Source of the DNA: Takakia lepidozioides
Lineage: Eukaryota; Streptophyta; Takakiopsida; Takakiales; Takakiaceae
Assembly (NCBI GenBank): GCA_030704615.1
Contig: CM060732.1
Coordinates: forward strand, 46,173,053-46,237,052
Length of the DNA stretch: 64,000 bases
Reading direction: 5' to 3'
Shown here: positions 34,959 to 45,558 of the stretch, in pieces
Layout: every line of letters begins with the position of its first letter
Position numbering within the stretch: the stretch's first letter is position 1
Translations under genes and position numbers: made by a program
The notes under the pieces: generated by a model
What the model saw: only the letters and a program-made list of their open reading frames with translations
Told to the model about the DNA's origin: nothing
The model's database searches: none

Positions 34959-34971
34959 GAGGGTTCGAGAG

Positions 34972-35259
34972 GTGTTGCCCTCAGGAGTCCTGATCTTGGA
35001 GGGTCGGGATGGCATGACTTGGAAGGACCATGTGCGTAATTGTGCACCATGTCACCTTCCCAATGTCGATGGCAAAGTTGACCCAAACTTGGCAGTGGTA
35101 TCTGTAGGTTTGAGGTGCATGCTTTGTGGGTCTGCCAAAGGGGCAGCCACCATGCTGGTGTGTGATCGATGCTCAAGGGGTTGGCATATGGGATGCTTGA
35201 CACCACCTCTTGATAAGGTTCCTGACGGAGATTGGTTGTGTCCACACTGTTTGGGATAG
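34972..35259 (+). pseudogene. Integrase tail with C4HC3 PHD finger
   Basis: This continues the integrase in the next frame: LPSGVLILEGRDGMTWKDHV, then NCAPCHLPN. A full PHD finger occupies 35116-35250 with spacing CX2C-X11-CX2C-X4-HX2C-X14-CX2C. It has the usual aromatic before the His (GWH) and Trp two residues before the seventh Cys (DWLC). PHD fingers read histone H3 tails, so a targeting role like that of chromodomains in chromoviruses is plausible but not shown. The frame ends at TAG 35257-35259. Confidence 0.85.
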
Positions 35260-35504
35260 TGGCAATGGACATGACTGGAGGCTAACAAGACATGGGAGGC
35301 CAAGCTCATATGAGTCAATACATAAGATCCCAAGCTCAAGTTCACAGGTTGCAAGACGACGACTAACGATGGGGCAACTCTTGCACCCGGCCTCTTGATC
35401 TATCGAGTTTGAGTGTAGTAGGGATAGTGGTGGAAGACTTAGTGAGGCTATGGTCACTATCACATCTTGTGGCTACCTGGACTTAGAGGGACCTAAGCAC
35501 CAGC

Positions 35505-36619
35505 TAGGGGGGCGATTGTGTGGACTAGTGACTGCCATAGTGGGCAGCATAGTGGCAGCCTAGTGACTGACTAGTTGTAGCCTAGTGGTTGGACTAGTGG
35601 CTGGACTAGTGGTGGACTAGTGGTGGACTAGTGATATACTAGTGTGTGGCGTGCACATGTGTTGTGTGGTTTTGGACAGCGATGTAGTTGTGTAGCGATA
35701 TGTATGCGCATGACAGGGACATCAACCTTGGATCGTAGGGGAGGAAATGCATGCTTAGCCCGGCTTAGCTAGCTCAGGAATCCGATTGCAAAAACTTGTA
35801 TTGTACAAATTTTGTTATAAATGAAATGGTTTCCAAATGTTGTGCGTCCTATTTTGTTTGGAATATTGATGCATGGTATGGTTAGCTAGTGTGTAGAATG
35901 CATGCTAAGCTTACAAAGTAGGAGAGGTAAATTGGATTAATCGTGTGTTTGTGTAGTGCCGAAATCGGGTGACTCCCACCCAAGGGGCAAGGAAACTTGC
36001 ACCTTCGTTGGGAGTTCACGTGCTAGTGTGCACCTGGCGCATGCGCGTACTATAACTGCGCTACCGAGGGGGTTGCCTTGTAGTGCGGGCTAACGCGGAA
36101 GCTACGTGCTTCCGTTCACGTACTATAATCGTGTAGCCTCGGGACGAAGTCGTAGTGCAGCTTCGGCGTGTTCCCGTACCTCAGGCCAGCATTCCAAGGC
36201 GGACCCAATTGTAGTGATTGGGGCGCACGGTTGGTTCAAGGTTATCTTCCTAGTAAAAAAAGGGTTCAAGGCGAACCCTTGCTCAAGGTGATGCCAAAAG
36301 CGACATCACGAGCGGTCGCAAGCAAATGTTGTTGCAATAAGGCGATTCGATCCTCGGGGAGGATCGTTCCTTGGCCCTGAAGTGGGTCAAGAAGAGTGCA
36401 CTGGGAGGAGCTTGAAAGGCTCCACCCTTGACCGGGACTTGGAGGAAGTCGGCCGAACTAGCTAGTGGAGAGTAGAGTCAAGTGGGGGTTTGGTTCTTAG
36501 CCATGGGACGCCATGGTGCGGAAACAAACTCCTTGATGTGGGACACCACAACTTGGATGTTCGTTTCTACAAAATAGACAAATCGATGAGGACATCGACT
36601 CCCTGTTGGTAGGGGTGTG
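35505..36619 (+). other. Internal non-coding part of the LTR element, or remnant of another LTR
   Basis: A purine-rich GCTAGGGGGGCGATTGTG (about 35502-35519) and TGTGTGGACTAGTG resemble a polypurine tract plus an LTR start. A TATAAATGAAATGG stretch is near 35816. GGACTAGTGGT-type short repeats fill 35570-35640. No matching second copy exists in the window. Confidence 0.35.
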
Positions 36620-37343
36620 TGTCGCGGCCCTTTGCCTTGAAGGCAGGGGGTCGGGACACGAGAGGGGCTACCCCTGTGGTGGGGACAGTGACGACTATAG
36701 ATGCGGGGGCTGAAGCACCCTTGAGTACCCAAGGCATTCAAGGAGGCGGAGGCGCTCACTAGGTGGAGCCCCGCACACCGGGTTGCGGTGGGGTGGTTCC
36801 ACGAGGGGTGTGGTAGCTTAGTGGGACTTAGTGGGGGTGGCATAGGACTCACCATGGGGGCGGAGACCTTGTGGTGGGAGTCGTGGGGAGTCTTGGGACT
36901 CACCACGGTTCAATGGGGCCGTGGTGGGTGGGCCAAGACTCACCGCGACTCATCACCGGGAATCAAGGGTCTTCGTGGTGGTTCGCCATAAAATGGCATG
37001 GTTAATTGTGAAACCCCCGCGGATAGTCACAGAAGTATATATAGGGAGTAGTAACCCCGAGAACGGTGCAAGCCCATTGATGACCAAAAACTAGTGAGTA
37101 AGCGAGCGAGCCGGAAAGCGACCAAGGAGTGGGGAGCTATTCCGGACTGCCATCCACCAAAGGGAATTTCCACTAGTCCCAAATTGGTGGAGGGTCTGTT
37201 GGGGGAAGAAAAGAGGACCGTTATGTCCCGGTGAGCAGCCGAAGCTCCGAGTTGGCCCGGCGGCCAGGTTGGGAGTTAGGCGCGCGCATCAAAGCGAGTA
37301 ACTATGACTTGAAGGGGAGCTTACCGAAGTGAGGTGCGCGACA
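36620..37343 (+). repeat. 3' LTR (724 bp)
   Basis: A complete LTR with inverted termini TGTCGCG...CGCGACA. It is preceded by a short G-rich stretch (GGTAGGGGTG) that could be the polypurine tract and followed by the target duplication CAAAG. Confidence 0.88.
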
Positions 37344-37348
37344 CAAAG

Positions 37349-39062
37349 AGGTGCATGTTGAATTCTTTTGAGACAAATTATGTTCATTTATTCTTCTGTT
37401 GGATTGTTGGTTGCAGTCTTTGTTGCCCTCTGTCAAGATTTTCATAATTGGGATTCTGATCTTCTCTATACATCAACATTTAACATTGAGTCTGGAACAG
37501 AAAGCTCATTGTTCTGCTACTATGCGCTCATACTGGTTGGGCATGGCCACTCCCTTGTAGCTAAAGTAAGCTGGAATTCTTATTTGAGCTGTGTGCTAGC
37601 GTGGAGCGCTTGGGTGGTGTTGGACTCACCATTTATGAGGAGTTGTCTGGACAGGTGCTTTCTCACCATTGCCTACTCAGTTGTTTGATTGGGTTGCCAG
37701 CCTAGTAGACAATCATACCACATTGGCCTCTCAAACTCACGTAGTTATGGGTCTCTCTCTTCCTTCCATCCGTCCTCTCCCCTGACCAGCAGAGTAGGAT
37801 ATTGTCTCCATGTGATATGGTCATGGTTGTCTCTCTTGTTTGTGAAATGGGAGCTGATTGGACCTACTTGTGATCCACTCACAGACTCCCCCCCTCCCTT
37901 AGCTCGTTCGTCTCTGTTGTTAAGACAGGGGATAAAGGTTGTTTTCCTTTGGTTGGTTGTGTTCCACACTACTGTGTCGTAAGCTCGTTGGGGGTCCCAT
38001 GAGTGGTATAAAGAATTTTTTTTTTTCTGATGGTCAAAACTATTGGTCATGGCATGTCATTCACAGCTTGGATGAGGCAAAAGCAATAGGTGGACCAATC
38101 TGTGTGGGATGCAATGGGTTTGGCAGGAGAGAATTATTGATGACTTGGCTCATGACATGAACATCACATCTACCATGCTTGAGCTTGTTCAGGTAGGTCA
38201 TCTGTCACAGCTACCCTCCCTTCCTATCCAAGACAATCAAAGAGCTCAATTTGCCTAGTGAATGAGCATTTCGTTTGTGTACATGACGGTGCGTGTCAGA
38301 GAAAGATTTCTTTGAAAGACTACTTTGCATACATGTTATGCATTAAGCATTGTGACTCGTCTTGAGGTAACAAGGAAATGGGAATGTCTCTGCGGGTTGG
38401 TGCGCAGAAAAGGTTGGCTATCGTGATGAAGAAGGCTGGATGGAAGGGACGTGATGATGATTGTCTTTCTGGTTGTCTTATTGATTATTCTCACCTCCCT
38501 TGTTGTTTCTGTGTAAGCCGTTTCATGCGCAAAAGTAAAGTTGTATGAGAGTCCTCACATTGCAAATGAAGTCATTGTGAAAACAACAGCCTTTGTTCCA
38601 AAAAGTGGATTTTGAGGGGGTTTGATTATGTCTCCAAACCTGAGCTGTGAAGCTGGACAGACAACATGAACTGGATATTCTGGGGATCTGCTTACACTTT
38701 CAACTTCTTTCCAAAAATAAGATTTAAGGCATAGCGAGATATGCTGTATCTGTGGTGCTCCCTTGTTTCTCCTGTCAGCTACAGTGAGAGTGCAGCCATT
38801 GGCTGTCCTGCAATTTTAGTTGTGACTTTTACCATGAGGGTATAGTCCCTTGTGGAGCCAAGTGTGGGGTTTGAACCCACTAGTGCCAACTGGAGAGAGA
38901 GCCACAGAGGCCTGACATTGTCCTTTGTGTCTTATGAAGTACAAATATTTATTGGCCTTTGGATGTTTGGTTCCAAGTCAAGAGATTTCATACATTGTTG
39001 GCTGTAGCAATGTATCTCACTCCGAGATCAATGATCATAAACTGAAGAAAAGAAAATGTGTT
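37349..39062. other. No gene recognised
   Basis: Plus-strand frames at 37368-37688 and 37689-37982 are open but match nothing I know. A tRNA-like B box (GGGTTCAAACCCC on the minus strand near 38862-38874), with a possible A box near 38900, hints at another SINE; this is weak. Confidence 0.3.
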
Positions 39063-39330
39063 TGGTCCTAATATTGCGCATTGATTGCGCGCGGAATCAA
39101 GTGCGCAATATTAGGGATTTTTCTATGTTTCTAGAGATCCCATACCCATTGCATGAAAACCTGATGGGTTATTCTCAATTTTATAGATTTCACATAATGA
39201 AAAATATGTATGGGTTGCCAATTGTAAAAAAAAAAGACCCATGTAAAAGAAAAACTGAAATTCCATTAGGTTAAGCAAAATGTGACAGGTGCATGCTGAA
39301 AGTGAGCATTATTAGGACCATTTACCATAC
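39063..39330. repeat. MITE with GGTCCTAATA terminal inverted repeats
   Basis: The left end is GGTCCTAATATTGCGCA; the right end is GCATTATTAGGACC followed by ATTTACCAT. It is about 255-270 bp, AT-rich and has no coding capacity. A related end lies at 32029. Confidence 0.7.
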
Positions 39331-39654
39331 CAGGGCCGAGTCTGTCCCATGTAAATAAATCTTTTTTAAGAAAAAAAGTCTACCCTCCTTATCTGTTTAT
39401 CCTCTTTATCTGTTATATAAATGTCTTTAGTACTAAAGAGTTTTAAAAGCACGTTATATCACAATATCAATGCCTAGGATAAACATGTTATATGCGTATG
39501 ACGCATATATCAATAACATTGGGATCATTCAAACTCTTTTAAGTGTTAGATTTGGGTGATCAAGCTCTCTCTAAGCGATATTTGAAAGATTCTTATTCTA
39601 TATCTGTGATGATGATAAATATCTGTTGAATATCTGTGTTACATTTTCTCTCCT

Positions 39655-39800
39655 CCAGAGTTGTAACACAGATAGAGGGTGGACCATAATACCACACATG
39701 ACAAAGTAACAGGATTTGAACCTGAGTCACCTGAGTGGCACCCAAATGTGTGCACTATCCATCCGAGCTACAAATGCAGAGGACATAAATTCTTTATTGA
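39655..39800 (-). repeat. tRNA-derived SINE
   Basis: On the minus strand, TTTGTAGCTCGGATGGATAG (A box) is followed by CTCAGGTTCAAATCCTG (B box), with TGGGTGCCACTCAGGTGA between them. This corresponds to the SINE at 21945 (GAGTGCCACCCAGATGA). Confidence 0.7.
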
Positions 39801-41000
39801 AATTTTTATTACAACCAACTCTCCATCTTTTTTTTTTCCTTTTTTTTCAACTGAATACAACGTCCAAAACATGTTCAGCAATTTTTCACCACTAGCATAA
39901 TTTTCCATCTTTTATTTTTCTTAATAAATTTATGAGAAAAGTGAATGGAGCCCATTTAATCAAATTAAAACCAGGAAAAAATAACCTCATAGGCCATAAA
40001 GAAAACAAGCTTTATGGGGTAGTACCCCCTTGTATGCTTAAGGGCCTCCCTTAGGTTTATTTTTTCCTGTTTTTCTGATTATTTGATTAAAAGGGCTCCT
40101 TTCCCTTTCATTTTTTAAGAAAAAGAAAAAGAAAAAGAGCAAGGCCACTTCCGGGTGGCAAGTGTCCACAACAACCAGCTACAAAAAAAAGCTAGCAGTA
40201 AGCAAGCAGCAAAACACAAGATAACAAGCAAGTAGAGAGATTGCCAAATAGAAGAGAACTACCATACAAAATGACCGAAACAGAAGCAGGAATCAGTGTT
40301 TACATCTAAGAGGCTCAAAACTCAGATGAGCCTGAATCTTGGAGCTCTTGTTTTTAAGATGGCACGAGTTGAGCCTCGTGACGATTGGCAGGAGAGGGCC
40401 AGCGACTAGGTGAAGCACCATGTCCTGGGAACGCTGGTGGACTAGACTGTGCCCGCGTCGGAGTAACCGGAGCAGATAATTCCTCGCCATCGGCACGTGG
40501 AGTCAAGCCTTGATGAGCTTGGTGCGATTTGCCTGAAAACAATTACGTAGAACTACAATCAAAACCTCCCAAGCCTTGTGCCATTCAGTTAGTGGATTTG
40601 TTTTTGGGAGAAAGAAGATGAAGCCCTTTAGAGCTTTATTAAGGATTATTGAAGGGAAAAATATTAAAACCCTTACACGCCCAAAGGCAGCCATGAGGCA
40701 ATTACTCTTGGAGAACTGTAACGGATGACTCGACAAATATTAGTCAGTGAGAAGGAAACCATTCTCTTGGGCTAGAATTCGAGAACTATGCCTGGGATAG
40801 GCACAAATGCAAGGGGCTCAACAAATAAAGTAGAACTAGGGAAGGACTAGTGCTAGAGCAAATATTGAGTAATCCCTAGACTTGAGAGATAAAAGAAATG
40901 GGAGAAGGAGCAGGAGTAGCCACAAAGGATCTATGGAGAGCAGGAGTGGCTTTTTGTGCAATCTATATGAGGTAATGAAGCCGCATTTTCGTTCCTCCCT
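39801..41000. other. Intergenic DNA with SINE-tail-like repeats
   Basis: Stretches at about 39970-40000 and 40035-40130 repeat the motif GGTTATTTTTTCC/GGTTTATTTTTTCC, seen in SINE tails. No gene is recognised. Confidence 0.35.
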
Positions 41001-41089
41001 TACGTGTTTCTAGATTAATGTCGGACTTGCAGAATTCTGGGGACGCCGAAGAGGAGGGACCAGTGGTGTTGCCACTGAATGGGAATTCG

Positions 41090-41780
41090 ATTAGGCCAGA
41101 GGCAGGAGTGTGCCCCAATACAACTGCATATGATCCTCTGCTTCCCCCAAGTTGCTCAAAAGGTAGCGAGGAGGAACTGCTGACAATCTGGAGCTTTTTC
41201 GATGCTTGCACACAATACCAACCAAGCTTTCTTAGCAGCCACTGTGAGATCGAAGAAAACCATAGTAAGGATAGCAGTAACCGACGTGTTTTGTATATCC
41301 ATTGTCGATTTACATCGGGCCTTCCATAAATGCCGCAGAGTGGAGCCTCTTAGCACTTCAAAGGTTGGGTAGTTGCAGGAAGCCTAATTTTTTTTAAGTG
41401 TTTTGTTACAGTTCAGGAGAAGAGTCACAGGGTTAGAAGACATGGATCCTACAAATTGTGTAGAAGTCCTGCACCAGGGGCTAGTCATAACAAGGGGCTT
41501 CGCAGTAGACAAGGCAGTGCTCCAAGGATTCAATAATACCAATAGAGCAGTAGGGGCAAAGAATAGCTTCCTGGAAGTTAAGAAATTGGCTCACCTTGAG
41601 CATCATGTTGGCTATCTGCCAAAGGAAAGCACTTAATTTGGCAGGTCCAGATTTCTCCTAGATGAGGGCACAGATGCATTTCCAGTTCTCTTTCTGGACT
41701 TGTTATGTTGTCCCTATTTGTCATTCCTTTATTGGGTCAATGGTTTTGCAGCTAGCAAAGCCTTGTAGCGCCACATCCGT
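41090..41780 (-). mobile_element. LINE 3' fragment with zf-RVT zinc motif
   Basis: Minus-strand pieces read SAFLWQIANMM-like sequence, then CPYCSIGIIESLEHCLVYCE, the CX2C..HX4C zinc motif that follows RT in many plant LINEs. VLRGSTLRHLWKARCKSTMD and VAAKKAWLVLCASIEK follow. Stops and frame changes separate the blocks, so it is a relic. Confidence 0.6.
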
Positions 41781-41849
41781 CATTTTCTGCAACTATGCTA
41801 TCAATAAAGTGTCGTAGATTTGAACAAGTAAATATGGGCCATTCATTGG

Positions 41850-42300
41850 ATCTCAACCTTATACAAAGCTTAAAGAAGCAAAATGAATATAAATATTAAA
41901 AATATAAATATAAATTAAGAAAATAATATATAAGGCTGTTTCATTTAAAAAAAATTAAACATATAATTCACATTGATCTAATCATTGGATTGAATTAAAT
42001 TATTATCTCATTTTATTATATTTTAAATTGATTAAATTAAAAATTTAGAAGTAATGGTATATATTGCATGTATCCGGATTTAATATCTGAATTAATGTAT
42101 AACCGTCGGATATTATAATATGAATATCCGGACTTATTTTTATCCATTAAATTTCGAAAAACTTATTCGACAGATATTAAAAAATGATGTTATTTTAATA
42201 TCCGAATCTGTCAGATATATCCCTCTATCATTTCTCTAATATCTGAATCCGACGGATATTAAAGAAAAATAAGAACCGCCCGACATTGTGCATTTTGCTT
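41850..42300. repeat. AT-rich stretch with recurrent ATATCCG/CGGATAT motifs
   Basis: At least six variants of ATATCCGGA, GTCGGATATTA and GACAGATATTA occur in both orientations among AT runs. It has no coding potential and no clear unit length. Confidence 0.45.
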
Positions 42301-42582
42301 CTCAAAGTTGAACATCTTGGAGGGTAAGTGACTTGCCAAATCTCTCCATCCTCTCATTTCTATCCTCTTCTATATTTTTGTAAAAGATTTTGTTTCCCTC
42401 GCTCCAGGACTTGAGGAAGTCAGTGGTCACATCACCCTTCTTTTTCTTGCCAGTTGAGTTGGTGAATGGTGCAGGGGATAAATTGGTGTACCTCTCCCGC
42501 GGCCCTGGCATGGGAGGTCGACATGAAGAGGAACATGTGGCTCATCTTGTGTATAATAATTCAGAGGTCGCCCAGATGTTAA

Positions 42583-43243
42583 CCCTTAAGCGCCAGTGCC
42601 TTTCTTTGATTAAAAAAAAAAACCCGACCCCAGGTGGAAAAATCGCCAGCATTTTCAGAAAAAAAGTAAATTTTGAAAAATTGACCGCAGATAATGTCCG
42701 CAACTACCCCCTGCATCTCCTGTAAAATTTTGAGGGCATTTGGCCCAAATCTGGCAAAACGCCACCGTCGAAGGTGAGGCCCATTTTGGGATTACTTAGA
42801 AAAAAAAAAATCCAGCCGGTTTTTTATTTTTTTCAATGACGGGTTCAAATCCGAATTCCATGAGACTGCTTTCCAGTAATGCCTACAAGACGCAGCATCT
42901 AACAAACCAAGAATGAACTCATTTGAATGAGATTGGAACATATGGCATGCGGTCATCGCGGCTCCCTGCACAAGACCGGCTCAGGAAATGCAGGAGACAC
43001 AGGAGAGAGAAAAACAAAGAACAACCTTCAAGGGAGGTAATGCGTGAGCACACCCCCCCTGAACTCCAGCCGTTTTTCTGGAACCCTAATTTATTTTTTG
43101 GAAGATCTGCATGCTGATCTTATGCTGCCATGTGGCTGGCATGAGCATACTCCAAAGGCAGATCTGCAAGATCAGATTTGCCAAAGATATGTAAAACAAA
43201 CCAAAATAAAAAGCCCAAAACGGGCCTGGTGGGCGCCTAAGGG
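42583..43243. repeat. piggyBac-type MITE with TTAA target duplication
   Basis: The element is 661 bp. The left end is CCCTTAAGCGCC and the reverse complement of the right end is CCCTTAGGCGCC. Both are flanked by TTAA (42579-42582 and 43244-43247). TTAA duplication plus a CCC-starting inverted repeat is the hallmark of piggyBac. It contains only short frames, including a poly-A-like run (42611-42621), and no transposase. Confidence 0.82.
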
Positions 43244-43247
43244 TTAA

Positions 43248-44078
43248 TGACCAAGCTACTTTCTCATGCCAGATTTGTTGAATCGAAATTGTTGTCTACT
43301 TACAAGCCAACACTGACGAGAGCTGCAAGACCCTCTTTTCGTTCAGATGTCAGAAAAAGCTCTCCTCACCCACTAGCACTCACCTGTTCTGTTTGTCTCT
43401 CTCTCCACCTCCAAGTGCAAGAACATGGGTACACACATCATAGTCACTGGCACTTTTAAAAAACACATCTTCTTCATGGAGGATGCACATATCACATCAC
43501 TACATACTTACTCACGATACCAATGAAAGCTGATACTACCTCAGGACCCTTAGTACTGTAATTGATCGTAGATAATAGTAAACAGTTGAACTCTATGTAC
43601 GAAACAGAAAGGGAGGGTGCCTGCTCACTCCTGCCACAAGATGCACCACCACGAACTACTACTTCCTAACGCATCATTGAAACTGTTGTAGCCAGTCACC
43701 TCTTGGAACAGGGTTTGATTGATCTACATCAGGGCGGTGGTAGACATACGATCGCACTCGCTCCCCCCTTTCGGTTACCACCTTCATTCAAAACAAGCGA
43801 GCCATATGCACTTTACATTTCGACATACATACTTCGGCGCCCTAGATGTGCGTGCAATCTACTCACCTGCTGCACCTGTTTTCATCCTCGGTCTTCTACG
43901 CTTCCCTAATTGGTAATTGACTTGATTATGTGGGATACACGAAATTGGCAGAACATAACTGCGTTTGCTTCTTGAAGGAGCAGAGTAGCTCAAACGCAAC
44001 CAACTTCTTTAATCTTCACCCTCTTCCAATCCAATTCCATGCCTACCAAGGCACAAATGCGGATTACCGATAACATAC
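43248..44078. other. Region that should hold downstream exons of the GGCT/AIG2-like gene
   Basis: Following the donor at 44078 on the minus strand I looked for further exons and could not name one. Short minus-strand open pieces, for example near 43400-43465, are ambiguous. Confidence 0.3.
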
Positions 44079-44435
44079 CTCCACTATGTCTCGCTCATAG
44101 ATTTGAGGAGAGTACTCCCGTGTCTCAGATTCCCGCAGCAAGGCGGCTATGGCGCTGGAATTACCAGCCTTCACAACGTAACCCATCACAGCGTGCCCCG
44201 ACTCCTCCAATCTTACCGCAGCATGTTCCACACCTCCTCTCCTGAAGGCATAGAGTCGGCCTCCAAGCAGCCACGCCTTCTTAGTATGTCCTGCATCACT
44301 CAGCGGCTCTGTGTTCCCAGGCACATCAGGCCGCAACTTCCCATACACAAAGATGTGATCAGCCTCCCCAGCAGCCACAGCTGCTGCAGCACTCCCCAGC
44401 TGGGACCCCGTCTCTTGTGGCACTGGAAGCCCCAT
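44079..44435 (-). CDS. First exon of a GGCT/AIG2-like (gamma-glutamylcyclotransferase fold) protein
   Basis: 119 codons from ATG (44433-44435; the longer frame begins at GTG) to the donor GTATGT. Residues about 25-33 read ADHIFVYGKLRPD, matching the FVYGxL substrate-loop motif that opens the GGCT/AIG2 fold. The strand order continues with AWLLGGRLYAF and AAVRLEESGHAVMGYVV. An acidic LLRESETREYSPQIYERDIV follows, corresponding to the region holding the catalytic Glu and the YxRxxVEV strand. The first 20 or so residues are an Ala-rich lead-in. Such enzymes release 5-oxoproline from gamma-glutamyl peptides, but many plant AIG2 members have unknown substrates. The remaining exons were not located. 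Confidence 0.6.
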
Positions 44436-44459
44436 CCCCCTCGCCCTCTTCTCTCTCAC

Positions 44460-45550
44460 GGCAGACTGTTCTCTCCTTTTCTCGTCACCGTGTGGGGGAT
44501 GTGGCGTTCAATAAATGTTTTAGAAGTCAGAGAGTCTATCCACTGTTCTCAGTTTAGGACTAGGTACTTAAAACTGAATCCGACATAATTAGTCGGTCTT
44601 TATTGCTATTGAGCACCGCTAAAACTTGAATGAGCTGTTGGTCTACATCTTGTCAGAGATTGGGCTGCAGTTTCCAAGACCGGCTCACTGCATTACAAGT
44701 ACAGGCCATCCAAGCTTGGGTGGCGTCCATGCTCAAGACCTGGGCAAGTGGAGCATCTCAGGAGAATGAAGGAATGAAAAGCTGCATCCCCCATGAAGTC
44801 AAACTTTGTGAGTTGACAGTAAGCAAGCAAGAAAATGGATTTGCAAGTGAAGAAGCGGTCGAGCCCAGTCCCATATATGAGTGAAGCACACGATTTGTTT
44901 CATTCAAACACAGTTTCATGCTCATGGGTTTCTCTTTGAAATTTCTCATACAGCTGCCTCTCATGTTTGTGTTGTCACGAAAACCACCGTGGTTACTGCC
45001 TCTGGGAGATTGGAGGGATCTCACAATGAAGTGTTTCTATGCAGAACAACTTCACCAGGCTTGGATCAGTGAAGAGTCACAAAAAATGCATCTCTACAGC
45101 TCAACTGTGAATTTCAGGGGGATAAGAACGACAAGTCTTCTTGCTCATCTTTCAACCAGGGTTGCCTGTGCAGTCTGAAGCAGCACCTCGTGTTGAATTA
45201 ATCGGGTCATTCTGCGGGCCACCCCCAGTAACCAGGCCTATTGAAGATACCATTAAGAGGTTGTAGTACTTCTGAAAATGCAGAAATTTACCGGGTGCTA
45301 GCTGATATTGGCTACAGGTATTGTGTCCAAGACAACACAATCATAACAGAAAGTGGCCAATGTTAGGGGTAATGCCTATAACTCTCAACTCCTCCGTAGA
45401 GTCAATTGCCTTGCATTGACTCCCTATTGAAACTCAAGTGGACAGAAACTGCCTATATGATTCACCCGAGGGATTTGTGGTGGATTGCTTTCATGTTTAG
45501 TAGCATCTATCCATCAGCCACATCAGTGAGCTAGCCTGTTCCATTTTGTA
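44460..45550. other. Spacer between the GGCT-like exon and SKA2
   Basis: Plus- and minus-strand frames of 60-90 codons occur, but none shows a recognised domain. It probably holds the promoter of the minus-strand GGCT-like gene and the 3' UTR of SKA2. Confidence 0.4.
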
Positions 45551-45558
45551 CTGTCGTT

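Larger units (their letters stand above)
33878..37343 (+). mobile_element. LTR retrotransposon (Ty3-like, internally deleted) with TSD CAAAG
   Basis: The two LTRs are direct repeats beginning TGTCGCGGCCC; the 3' copy ends GTGCGCGACA. Both insertion borders carry CAAAG (33873-33877 and 37344-37348), a 5-bp target duplication. The 5' LTR (33878 to about 34478) lacks its last 120 or so bp. Primer site, gag, protease, RT, RNase H and the integrase start are gone, and what remains is the integrase C-half plus a PHD finger. The LTRs differ at few positions, so insertion is fairly recent. The element cannot move by itself. Confidence 0.88.
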
